Assembly: GCA_938015445.1 (NCBI GenBank)
Contig: CALLPE010000011.1
Span: 117,274-181,273 of the forward strand
From: an uncultured Pirellulales bacterium
GTDB lineage: Bacteria > Planctomycetota > Planctomycetia > Pirellulales > Thermoguttaceae
Reading direction: 5' to 3'
Length of the DNA stretch: 64,000 bases
The translations under genes were made by a program, and so were the position numbers. Below are positions 34,703 to 45,027 of this stretch, piece by piece (the stretch's first letter is position 1; every line of letters starts with the position of its first letter). The notes beneath the pieces were generated by a model that saw nothing but the letters and a program-made list of their open reading frames with translations, did not search any database and was not told the DNA's origin.

Positions 34703-35740
34703 ATGACCAAGCATATTCCCGACCGCCAACGACTGCTGGAATTGGCTAACGGTTTCCGGGCCGCCGCTGTGCTGGCGGCCGCAGCAGAATTGGATATTTG
34801 GACGACGATCGGCGCCGAATCGCTTTCGGCAGCGGAAGTGGCCGGACGGATCAGCGGCGACCTGCGGGCCACTACCATGTTGCTGGACGCTCTGGTCGCC
34901 CTCGGTGCGCTGGAAAAAAACGAAGGATGCTACTGCGTACCGCCGGAGCTACGCTGCTTGCTCACCGAACCGGTAATCCAGCAGCAATTGCCCGTAGCGG
35001 AAAGCTCCGCCGAGTCGATATTGCCGATGTTGCAACACATGGCCAACGGACAGCGCGCGTGGTCGCAACTGGCCTGGACGGTGAAGGCCGGATTTCCCGC
35101 CCCTCGGCCGGCGAGTATCCGCGGTTGGGAGGCCGACCGTGCCGCTTTTATCGCTGCCATGCACGCCATTTGCGCGCCGATCGCCGATGAACTGGTTGCC
35201 CAGCTCGGCCCACCCCACTTCCGCCATTTGCTCGACGTCGGCGGCGCTTCCGGAACCTGGACTTTGGCCTTCCTGCGCGCCGTTCCGGCGAGCACCGCCA
35301 CGATCTTCGATCTTCCCGACGCCATCGCGCAGGCCCGTGCCCGGATAGACGCCAGCGGAATGGCCGAGAGAATCACCCTGGCAACCGGCGATTTCTACCG
35401 CGATCCGCTGCCGGCCGGCGCAGATTTCGCCTGGGTGAGCGCCATCGCCCATCAGCACTCGCGAGCCCATAACCGCGAACTGTTCTCGAAGGTGTTTATG
35501 GCCTTGGTTCCCGGCGGGCGAATTGCCCTCCGCGACATTGTAATGCAACCCTGCCGAACGCAGCCAACCGATGGCGCGTTGTTTGCCATCAACATGCTGC
35601 TGAACACCCAGTCCGGTGGTACCTTCACGTACGACGAGTTTGCCGAAGACCTGCAAGCAGCCGGTTTCTTAGAGCCGCAATGGGTAATCCGCCGCGAAGA
35701 TATGAACTCGGTCATCGTGGCGCATAAGCCCGCGAAGTGA
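34703..35740 (+). CDS. SAM-dependent O-methyltransferase (family 2 type)
   Basis: A 345-residue cytoplasmic methyltransferase. The N-terminal ~95 residues are the winged-helix dimerisation domain (LLELANGFRAAAVLAAAAEL, then LSAAEVAGRISGDLRAT, then ALEKNEGCYCVPPELRCLL). The catalytic domain has SAM motif I LLDVGGASGTWTLAFL near residue 177, TATIFDLPDAIAQAR, and ALVPGGRIALRDIVM near 276. It matches the O-methyltransferase family 2 (PF00891) that methylates hydroxyl groups of small molecules such as quinones, pigments or secondary metabolites. No biosynthetic neighbours give the substrate. Start at ATG 34703, eight bases after CGGAG; it is divergent from the transglutaminase-like gene. Confidence 0.88.
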   Translation: MTKHIPDRQRLLELANGFRAAAVLAAAAELDIWTTIGAESLSAAEVAGRISGDLRATTMLLDALVALGALEKNEGCYCVPPELRCLLTEPVIQQQLPVAESSAESILPMLQHMANGQRAWSQLAWTVKAGFPAPRPASIRGWEADRAAFIAAMHAICAPIADELVAQLGPPHFRHLLDVGGASGTWTLAFLRAVPASTATIFDLPDAIAQARARIDASGMAERITLATGDFYRDPLPAGADFAWVSAIAHQHSRAHNRELFSKVFMALVPGGRIALRDIVMQPCRTQPTDGALFAINMLLNTQSGGTFTYDEFAEDLQAAGFLEPQWVIRREDMNSVIVAHKPAK

Positions 35741-36011
35741 CCTCCGGCGGCACTTCCTCAAAAACGCTGTGCTTCTCCACAAACAGCCAAAAACGGCGTG
35801 TAGCTTTTGGCAGATGCTGTTGGATGGAACACTCAAGCGACCAGCCCAACGGTGCTTCCATGCTGTAAACGGGGCAACGGAGCTAATTACCATATCGATT
35901 TGACACGCCCCGGCACATTCCGGTAAAATGACCATGGGCAAGAGATAGGCGAATAACGCGCTGGGGGCGGTCTGCGCGGGTTCTAATCGGCGGCAGCATG
36001 ACGGACCACCA

Positions 36012-36040
36012 GCCACGATACCGCTATCAAGTATCGTGGC
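36012..36040. promoter_or_regulatory. Perfect 10-bp inverted repeat
   Basis: GCCACGATAC and GTATCGTGGC flank a 9-base loop. No T-tract follows, so it is either the end of the methyltransferase transcript (stop at 35740, far away), an operator for a dimeric regulator, or an RNA structure in the leader of the pseudopilin gene. Confidence 0.6.
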
Positions 36041-36189
36041 CCGATTGCCGGTCTGTGCTTATCCCTTTTGCGGAGCAACTAGGCGCGTTATAAGTTTTGT
36101 GTCATGCGGCGAAAAAATCGCATTCGTCGCTGGCAGCGTCGGACGATAAAGACGATAAAACAGCCTAGAGCAATAAAAAAGCGGATAGT

Positions 36190-36213
36190 GCGGCCGCGTT
36201 GGCCGCTGGTTTT
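36190..36213 (+). terminator. Intrinsic terminator-like hairpin in the leader of the DUF1559 gene
   Basis: Stem GCGGCC (36190-36195), loop GCGTT, stem GGCCGC (36201-36206), then TGG and seven T residues (36210-36216). An A-run (AATAAAAAAG) precedes it, so it can pair with the T-run and act in both directions. It ends only 33 bases before the ATG at 36249, with the GGAGGG ribosome binding site between. Confidence 0.7.
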
Positions 36214-36248
36214 TTTCTTATCATCATTTTTTGTCGGAGGGTGGTCTT

Positions 36249-37361
36249 ATGAACCGTCATCGTTGCAAAGGGGGTTTTACCCTCGTGGAATTGTTGGTGG
36301 TGATGCTCATCTTGGCGATGCTGATTGGCCTGCTGTTGCCGGCCATTCAGGCGGTGCGTGAAGCGGCGCGCCGCAGCAAGTGTCTGAACAACCTGAAGCA
36401 GATTGGTCTGGCCTTCCACAACTACGAGAACACGGCCAAGACCATTCCGCCCTCGGCCCGCGTCACCCGCGACCCGAACACGCGGCGGATCATCGCCATC
36501 GACGGGTGGAGCTTTTTGGTGATGTTGTTGCCGCAGTTGGAGCAGCGGCAGCTTTACGACTCGCTGGACATCAAGAACCCGCAGACTGGACCGTTGCGCC
36601 GGCCGCTGGACACTCGCAAGTCGCCCGATGCTCACCTTGAGGCCCTCAATACCCGCATCAACACCTTCATCTGCCCGAGCAACCCCAACCCGCAGTACGC
36701 CGAGCCGGAATCCAAGACCGGCGCCGTAACCAACTACAAGGCGATGGGGGCCACGCACTACGAGAGTCTAGCGTTTGCGTCGCCCACACCCACCCAGCCG
36801 CTTTACGGCGGAGCTGAAGCGGCCAAGGGTATGCATCCCGACGGAGCATGCTATCCCGGCACCGCTAGCCGGTTCGCCGACATGGCCGACGGGACGGCCA
36901 ACACCATCCTTTGTGTGGAGTCGATGGACTACGTGTTCAGCCGGTGGACGGTCGGTGCCGAGGTCACCGTGTACGGCCTCAACCCGGTGGATGACCAAAA
37001 CAACCGGTTGCAGTTCATCTCTTACCGTAACTTGTACTTTGCACCGGCTGGGTACGTCGGCCCGAAGTTCGACGACGAAGCCGTGGCCTCGATGACCGCC
37101 AAGCCGACCATCGGCTGCGACTACAGCCCAAAGGGCGCCGAAAAACAGACTTACCAGTTGGTCAACCCCGGCGGCGATATGACTTTGCCTGATCCGAGCC
37201 AGTTCATTTACGGGCCGTCGTCCGGACACCCGGATGTGGTAATTCACCTATTTGCGGACAATAACGTGCGGGCGATCAACCGGCGGATAGACCCGGCCAC
37301 GTATATGTTTGCCATCACCCGCAATGGTGGCGACCCGCAGGGCAAACTGGCAGAGGATTAG
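36249..37361 (+). CDS. DUF1559 pseudopilin-like protein
   Basis: A 370-residue protein typical of planctomycetes. The N-terminus CKGGFTLVELLVVMLILAML is a type IV pilin-like prepilin leader, with cleavage expected after Gly-Gly before Phe and Glu at mature position 5, followed by the long hydrophobic helix. The family signature AAVREAARRSKCLNNLKQI-type segment (here EAARRSKCLNNLKQIGLAFH at about 44-63) and the C-terminal HLFADNNVRAINRRID are present. These proteins are exported and processed by prepilin peptidase, and are very numerous in planctomycetes; their function is not known. ATG 36249 has GGAGGG upstream. Its leader contains an intrinsic terminator-like hairpin. Confidence 0.93.
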   Translation: MNRHRCKGGFTLVELLVVMLILAMLIGLLLPAIQAVREAARRSKCLNNLKQIGLAFHNYENTAKTIPPSARVTRDPNTRRIIAIDGWSFLVMLLPQLEQRQLYDSLDIKNPQTGPLRRPLDTRKSPDAHLEALNTRINTFICPSNPNPQYAEPESKTGAVTNYKAMGATHYESLAFASPTPTQPLYGGAEAAKGMHPDGACYPGTASRFADMADGTANTILCVESMDYVFSRWTVGAEVTVYGLNPVDDQNNRLQFISYRNLYFAPAGYVGPKFDDEAVASMTAKPTIGCDYSPKGAEKQTYQLVNPGGDMTLPDPSQFIYGPSSGHPDVVIHLFADNNVRAINRRIDPATYMFAITRNGGDPQGKLAED

Positions 37362-37807
37362 TCGCCACATCAGTTTGCTCGCAGTCGCACGGATGGCGTT
37401 GCGCTCGGGCCAGGTGCCTGGCTTGAGGTAGCAGCGTGATCGTTTGTGCGCGCATCCCCGGCCAGGGCGAGTCCGGCTGGCGACCCGCCCTGGCCATGTT
37501 GTTTAGCTAACCGTACCATTTTCTCTGATTTCCCTAACAAGACCGCCTGCACCCGACAGACCGGGAAGGCTCGGGGCTGGCTAACGTCGGATGGTCCAGG
37601 CCGTCGGTAGCGCTGTCGGGTCCGGATTTCGACATGCCGGAATTCGATATTCGATATTCCGGATATAAGCACCGGGGGCACACGCTTACGGCTGGGCGTC
37701 GGCTGAACGCTTCAGGCTGGGCGTCGGCTGAACGCCCTGTGGCGCTCTCCGCCGAAACATCCCGGCCCGGCCCGCGGACCTCTGGGGCTTTACAAAGCAG
37801 GTCCACC
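37362..37807. other. Spacer with 25-bp-period duplication
   Basis: 446 bp, no gene. A perfect 21-mer starting GGCTGGGCGTCGG is repeated at 37690-37710 and 37715-37735 (period 25, with flanking bases also shared). ATTCGAT is repeated at 37642-37655, inside an inverted pair CCGGAAT/ATTCCGG (37638-37662). Confidence 0.8.
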
Positions 37808-39244
37808 ATGGAACCACTACTGTACTTGCTGTTTTTGTCAATCGGGCTGGCGCTGGGCGGCAGCGGTGCTTGGCTGTGGTGGCGACAGCGGGTCGAGCAG
37901 GCTCGCAGTCAGGCGGTGGCCGAGTTGCAGTCGGAGCGGGCCGCGCTGCTGGAACGCTTGACCGCCCGGCAACAGGCCTTCGATCAACTGACCGCCGAGT
38001 ATCGCACTTTGGAAGAGCGGTTACGGGCCGCCCAGCAAACCGAAAGCGAGCTGCGCGTCAAGGTCGGCCAGCTCAGCACGCTTATCCAAGAGGAACGCAA
38101 GCAGGCGGCCGAAAAGCTAGCCGTACTGGACGAGGCCCGACAAAAACTGGCCGACGCCTTCAAAGCCCTGGCAGCCGATGCCCTTCAGACCAGCAACCGC
38201 TCGTTCCTGGAGCTGGCCAAAGCCACCTTGGAAAAGTTCCAGGAGGCGGCCAAAGGCGACTTGGAGAAGCGGCAGCAGGCCATCGGCGAGTTGGTCAAGC
38301 CAGTTAAAGAAAGCCTCGAGAAAGTCGATGCCAAGATCGCCGAGTTGGAAAAGGCCCGTGTGGGGGCATACGAGGCCCTGCGACAACAGGTCGGCGCACT
38401 GGCTGAAGGGCAGCGCCAGTTGCACGCCGAAACCGCCCGACTGGTACAAGCACTCCGCAAACCGCAGGTTCGCGGGCGCTGGGGGGAAATACAGTTGCAA
38501 CGGGTGGTCGAACTGGCCGGAATGCAGGACCATTGCGACTTCTATCAGCAGCAGTCGACCGAAATCGAAGACGGTCGCCTGCGGCCCGACATGCTGGTCC
38601 GACTGCCCGGCGGAAAAACCATCGTCGTCGATGCCAAAGTGCCGCTGACAGCCTATCTGGATGCGGTGGAAGCGGCCGACGAGCCGCGACGAACCGAGCT
38701 GCTCCGTGCCCATGCCCAGCAAGTGCGCAACCACATCGAGTCGCTGGGCCGCAAGTCGTACTTCGACCAGTTCAAGCAGTCGCCGGAGTTCGTGGTGCTG
38801 TTTCTGCCCGGCGAAGTGTTCTTTAGCGCCGCGGTGGAGCAGGACCCCACACTCATCGAATGGGCGACCGAGCGGCGAGTGATACCGGCCTCGCCCACCA
38901 CGCTCATCGCATTGCTCAAGGCTGTTCACTACGGTTGGCAACAAGAAATGCTTGCCGAAAACGCCGAGCAGATTCGCCAGCTTGGGCAGGAACTGTACAG
39001 TCGCTTGGCCAAGATGGCCGAGCACTGGACGAAGCTGGGCAAGTCGCTCCAGCAGGCTACCGAGGCGTACAACAGCGCCGTCGGCGCGCTGGAGTCGCGC
39101 GTGCTGGTCACCGCCCGGCGTTTTGCCGAGCTGGGCATTTCCGGCACCAAAGATAAGCAACTCGATGCGCCCAAGACGGTCGGCGTTGCCCCGCGGATGT
39201 TGCAGGCGCCGGAGCTGACCGGCGGTAGCGCCGATGAACGGTGA
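37808..39244 (+). CDS. rmuC: RmuC-family DNA recombination protein
   Basis: A 478-residue protein of the RmuC family (PF02646). Residues 4-25 are a membrane helix (LLYLLFLSIGLALGGSGAWL), then a long coiled coil rich in Glu, Gln and Arg to about residue 225 (ERLTARQQAFDQLTAEYRTL). The conserved nuclease-like domain follows: QVRGRWGEIQLQRVVELAGM, RPDMLVRLPGGKTIVVDAKV, EFVVLFLPGEVFFSAAVE and RRVIPASPTTLIALLKAV. The DAKVPL segment carries residues typical of PD-(D/E)XK nucleases. RmuC limits recombination at inverted repeats; its exact activity is not settled. The start is ATG 37808, which places the membrane helix at the N-terminus. Confidence 0.94.
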   Translation: MEPLLYLLFLSIGLALGGSGAWLWWRQRVEQARSQAVAELQSERAALLERLTARQQAFDQLTAEYRTLEERLRAAQQTESELRVKVGQLSTLIQEERKQAAEKLAVLDEARQKLADAFKALAADALQTSNRSFLELAKATLEKFQEAAKGDLEKRQQAIGELVKPVKESLEKVDAKIAELEKARVGAYEALRQQVGALAEGQRQLHAETARLVQALRKPQVRGRWGEIQLQRVVELAGMQDHCDFYQQQSTEIEDGRLRPDMLVRLPGGKTIVVDAKVPLTAYLDAVEAADEPRRTELLRAHAQQVRNHIESLGRKSYFDQFKQSPEFVVLFLPGEVFFSAAVEQDPTLIEWATERRVIPASPTTLIALLKAVHYGWQQEMLAENAEQIRQLGQELYSRLAKMAEHWTKLGKSLQQATEAYNSAVGALESRVLVTARRFAELGISGTKDKQLDAPKTVGVAPRMLQAPELTGGSADER

Positions 39245-39503
39245 ACGCCCTTGTCGGCCCTGCTACAGGTCGCAAAACTGCTTCGAAGGCACCGGCAAAA
39301 AATGGCTTAGCGCGCCGGCAGCCAACAGCTTACAAAACCTCGCGCCCTGCTAGGCAAAGCGGTGTGGCTGGTGCATGATGTTGTGGCATAGGCCGTCGTC
39401 GTTATGCGACGCCGCCAGCAGGGGCTGTTTGCGATTTTTGCGCTGAGCGGTTCGCCAGATGTGCCACGGCGGTTTGCACTACATCCGCTTGAGGAACCGA
39501 AGC

Positions 39504-39890
39504 ATGAAAGTCGTTCACTATCAACAGGTCCCGGCCCAGCCGGTGGATATGCCCGGTGCGGTGGGGTGTTTGATTCGCTGTTTGGTCGGGCCGGACGACG
39601 GTGCACCTAGCTTCACCATGCGACTGTTCGAGGTCGCACCCGGCGGACACACGCCGCACCACGCGCACGGTTACGAGCACGAAGTGTTTGTTTTGGAAGG
39701 GGCCGGTACAGTACTGGAAGACAGCACGGAACATCCGCTGCGTCCTGGCAGCGTGGTGTATGTACCGCCCGGCCAGCCGCACCAGTTCCGCAACACCGGC
39801 GAAGTGCCGCTAAAGATGCTGTGCCTGATTCCCCATCCGCTGCGCGATATGACCGGACCGTGCCCGGCGGCGTGTGCTTGCGATGGATAA
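39504..39890 (+). CDS. Cupin-domain protein
   Basis: A 128-residue single-domain cupin. Motif 1 fits the classic G(X)5HXH(X)3-4E(X)6G pattern: GGHTPHHAHGYEHEVFVLEG with His53, His55 and Glu60 as metal ligands. Motif 2 is PGSVVYVPPGQPHQFRNTG with His93 and Asn97. Such proteins bind a metal and act as dioxygenases, isomerases or sensors. The C-terminus is short and Cys-containing (CPAACACDG). ATG 39504 follows GAGGAA. It is upstream of ligA by about 100 bp on the same strand. Substrate unknown. Confidence 0.9.
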   Translation: MKVVHYQQVPAQPVDMPGAVGCLIRCLVGPDDGAPSFTMRLFEVAPGGHTPHHAHGYEHEVFVLEGAGTVLEDSTEHPLRPGSVVYVPPGQPHQFRNTGEVPLKMLCLIPHPLRDMTGPCPAACACDG

Positions 39891-39957
39891 GCATCTTCGG
39901 CTGTCGGCTTGTCGGTCACTGGCCGAGCGCTCGGTTCTTGCACTCTGTATGCCATAG

Positions 39958-42003
<2,046 letters not shown>

Positions 42004-42675
42004 GGACACGCCGTAAAATCCCGGTTGGCAAGCCCGTGCTCACGGCGGCAAAAGCCGATGGTGCATCGCTTGGCTGCCCCAGGAGTGGAAAAGCGATTCC
42101 GCGGCCGGCTGCAAGTCGGGTTGTGGCCTACCTTCGACGCATCGTGTTGTTTGCCACATAGGGCACGTCAAGTTATTTCCTACCTAAAGCGACTCAAGTT
42201 GCTTTCTGACGGCGGCCCTTAAAAATCGTTTCCGACTTCTAGCAATAAACAGGCTCAAACACAACGATCTTTCCTGGTACTCTTGTGCTGAGGAAATGGG
42301 CTAGCTGAGTTTTTGGGGTTTCCTTTTTCCTTAGAGCTTCCGAGAAACTTTCAGTGCGATTAATACCGAATTTCACATGTTCGCCTTTGTGTCTTGGTGT
42401 CTTGGTAATGAAACGTTGTTATCGCAAGGCTGGGCAAGCGGGCCATGCCACCCAGTCGAACAAGTAGGCTGCTTTGAACTTCAGTCCGAGCCGTTATTTA
42501 CTTCAGTACGCGCAGTGCTTAGTGCAGAACGGGAAAAGTTTTGTGCAGAAAGGGAAAAGTTGCGACCTGTTTTGCCGGCTTTGGCCTACATGGCGGCCTG
42601 CTACTACTGAGGCGCAATGCTTTAATTGGGCTTTCAAAGCGCAAAAAAACCAGGGAATTGATAGGAGAAATAACG
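42004..42675. other. Long spacer with repeat words
   Basis: 672 bp, no gene. At 42383-42406 the sequence GCCTTTGTGTCTTGGTGTCTTGG shares 15 bases (CTTTGTGTCTTGGTG) with the left end of the element at 11480 and contains GTGTCTTG twice. A 21-mer beginning GTGCAGAA is duplicated at 42522-42542 and 42543-42563 (18 of 21 identical). The right end leads into the ribosome binding site of the next gene. Confidence 0.7.
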
Positions 42676-45012
42676 GTGGTCCGTGTTGGCATTATTGGCT
42701 TCAGGTCTCAGGCAGTGGCTGCCGCGGTGGCCATCTTTGGGCTGTTCGTGGCCTACGTGCCCGACGGAATTCCCGCCGCCAGCTCCGCTCAGCTCGAGCG
42801 CCCCGGCCTGCCAACCATTGCTGCGCCGGAAGCAAGCGCTGTGGAGCCGGTGGGAGTGCTGTTGTACGTATCGCCGGCCGGAAACGACAACTGGTCTGGC
42901 CGACTGCCGGAGCCGAACGCCGCCAAGACCGACGGCCCGTTGGCCACGCTTCATCGTGTCCGCGACGAGTTGCGCAAGCTCAAGGCCCGCGGCGAACTAC
43001 GCAACGGGGCCACGGTGCTGATCCGCGGCGGCACTTATTGCCTCGAGCAACCGTTTCGGCTGGGCAAGGAAGACTCCGGCACGGAAGCTGGACCGATAAT
43101 CTACAGGGCCTATGGGCAGGAGAAGCCAGTGCTGGTCGGCGGGCGAGCGATCAGCAATTTCGTGCCGCACAAGGGCAGCATTCTCAAGGCCGACATCACC
43201 GCAGCCGGCTTTCCGAAAGGCGCCCAGTTTCGGCAACTGTTCTTCGACGGCAAGCGGCAGCATTTGGCCCGCTATCCGAACTTCGACCCGGATAATCCCT
43301 ACGCTGGCGGGTTCGCTTATGCCGACGGCAAGCCGGTGCCCATGTATCAGGATATCCCCAACGAAAGCCGGCGCGAGTTCTTCTACAAGGGGCAGGACGC
43401 CCGCTGGTGGGCCAAACCCCAGGAAGTCGAAGTGTTCGTCTTTCCGCGGTACAACTGGTGGAACAACATCGTGCCCATAGCGTCGATCGACCGCAACACG
43501 CGCAAGGTAACGCTGGCCGGCGACTGTTCGTACCCCATCCGTCCCGGCGACCGCTACTACGTGCAAAATGCGCTGGAAGAGTTGGACAGCCCGGGCGAAT
43601 GGTATCTGGACCGCTCCAGCGGCACGTTGTACTTCTGGCCGCCTCGACCTTTGGCTGGCACCCCGGTGTACGCCCCCACGATGCGGACAGTAATCGAACT
43701 GGGGCCGCAGGCCGAGCACATCCGGCTGTTCGGGCTGACGATCGAATGCTGCGACGGCGACGCGGTGGTGCTGCGCGATTGCCGCCAGTGCCTGGTGGCC
43801 GGCTGCACCATCCGCAACGTAGGCGACTACAACGGCAACGCAGTGGTAGTCGATGGCGGCCGGGGCAACGGAGTATTCGGCAACGACATCTACGAAGTGG
43901 GGCGCTCCGGAGTTGTGGTCTCCGGCGGCGATCGCGTCACGCTTACCCCGGCAGAAAACTACGCCGACAACAACTACATCCACCACGTCGGCGTGTATTA
44001 CAAGCAAGGGGTCGGTATTGTGCTCAGTGGCTGCGGCAACCGGGCGGCGCATAATCTGATCCACGACGGCCCGCGAATGGGCATCATCTTCACCGGCAAT
44101 AACCTACTGATCGAGTACAATCGCATCCGCCACGTCAACTTGGAGACCGCCGACACCGGCGCGGTGTACACCGGCGGCCGCGACTGGATCAGTTCCCGGG
44201 GCACGGTCATCCGGTACAACTACTTCCACGACATCATCGGTTTCGGCAACGAGGGCGGCCATTGGGTTTCGCCGCACTACTGCTGGGGCGTTTATTTAGA
44301 CGATAACGCCGGCGGCGTGGATGTGATCGGCAACATCGTCGCTCGTTGCATCCGCGGCCTGGTGCATTTGCACAACGGTCGCGATTGTGTTATCGAAAAC
44401 AACGTACTGGTGGACGGCACCCTGCAACAGGTGGAATACAACGGCTGGACGCAGGCCCACCGCTATTGGAGCACTCACTTGCCCACGATGATCCGCGGCT
44501 ACGAATCGGTCATTTCGCAGCCTGTTTGGAAGGCCATGCGCGGGATGAACGTGCATCCGAAAGACGCCGTGTTGCCCGACGGACGCATCATGGCCGGCAA
44601 CGTACTGCGGCGGAACATAATCTACTACCGGGACGAAAAGGCGAAGCTGTTCCGGTTCAACAATCTATCGCTGGCGCACTACCAGTCGGATTACAACTTG
44701 ATATGGCACTTCGGCCGGCCGTTGTTGCTGGAGGTGAACCGGGACATCAGACCCGATACACCGGAGGGCTGGACGGCCTGGCAGCAGTTGGGCTTCGATC
44801 GCCACTCGCTGGTGGCCGATCCGCTGTTCGTGGCGCCGGATAAGGACGACTACCGGCTGCGGCCAGAGTCGCCGGCCCTAAAGCTGGGCTTCCAACCGAT
44901 TCCGGTAGAGAAGATCGGCCCGTATGCCCATCGGCTGCGCGCGAGCTGGCCGATCGTCGAGGCCGTGGGGGCGCGCGAAAAGCCTGCGCGGATCGAGCAC
45001 GGCAAACAGTAA
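42676..45012 (+). CDS. Secreted right-handed beta-helix glycoside hydrolase-like protein (GH141-like)
   Basis: A 778-residue exported protein. The N-terminal hydrophobic segment (QAVAAAVAIFGLFVAYVPDG) is a signal peptide. The domain opening LYVSPAGNDNWSGRLPEPNA, then DGPLATLHRVRDELR and VLIRGGTYCLEQPFRLGKED, is characteristic of large parallel beta-helix enzymes like the GH141 group. It continues with QHLARYPNFDP and many rungs (HIRLFGLTIECCDGDAVVLR, CLVAGCTIRNVG, GVFGNDIYEVG, LIEYNRIRHVN, DVIGNIVARC). The tail describes a DPLF-type end (VADPLFVAPDKDDYRLRPES). Likely acts on extracellular or periplasmic polysaccharide; residues for catalysis were not assigned. GTG 42676 follows AGGAG by eight bases. 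It converges with the DUF4091 gene, 15 bp apart. Confidence 0.8.
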   Translation: MVRVGIIGFRSQAVAAAVAIFGLFVAYVPDGIPAASSAQLERPGLPTIAAPEASAVEPVGVLLYVSPAGNDNWSGRLPEPNAAKTDGPLATLHRVRDELRKLKARGELRNGATVLIRGGTYCLEQPFRLGKEDSGTEAGPIIYRAYGQEKPVLVGGRAISNFVPHKGSILKADITAAGFPKGAQFRQLFFDGKRQHLARYPNFDPDNPYAGGFAYADGKPVPMYQDIPNESRREFFYKGQDARWWAKPQEVEVFVFPRYNWWNNIVPIASIDRNTRKVTLAGDCSYPIRPGDRYYVQNALEELDSPGEWYLDRSSGTLYFWPPRPLAGTPVYAPTMRTVIELGPQAEHIRLFGLTIECCDGDAVVLRDCRQCLVAGCTIRNVGDYNGNAVVVDGGRGNGVFGNDIYEVGRSGVVVSGGDRVTLTPAENYADNNYIHHVGVYYKQGVGIVLSGCGNRAAHNLIHDGPRMGIIFTGNNLLIEYNRIRHVNLETADTGAVYTGGRDWISSRGTVIRYNYFHDIIGFGNEGGHWVSPHYCWGVYLDDNAGGVDVIGNIVARCIRGLVHLHNGRDCVIENNVLVDGTLQQVEYNGWTQAHRYWSTHLPTMIRGYESVISQPVWKAMRGMNVHPKDAVLPDGRIMAGNVLRRNIIYYRDEKAKLFRFNNLSLAHYQSDYNLIWHFGRPLLLEVNRDIRPDTPEGWTAWQQLGFDRHSLVADPLFVAPDKDDYRLRPESPALKLGFQPIPVEKIGPYAHRLRASWPIVEAVGAREKPARIEHGKQ

Positions 45013-45027
45013 ACGTTGCGGAGCTTG

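Larger units (their letters stand above)
35741..36248. other. Spacer with structured leader before a pseudopilin gene
   Basis: 508 bp without a convincing gene. It contains a perfect 10-bp stem-loop (36012-36040), a perfect 9-bp tandem repeat GACGATAAA at 36142-36159, and a terminator-like hairpin at 36190-36213. A short Arg/Lys-rich frame starts at ATG 36104 and runs through the hairpin, with no clear ribosome binding site. Confidence 0.6.

Noticed and set aside
36104..36361. Arg/Lys-rich short frame upstream of the pseudopilin gene as a real small protein
   Set aside because: It runs into the pseudopilin gene in another frame and lacks a ribosome binding site. A leader-peptide role remains possible and is mentioned in the findings.
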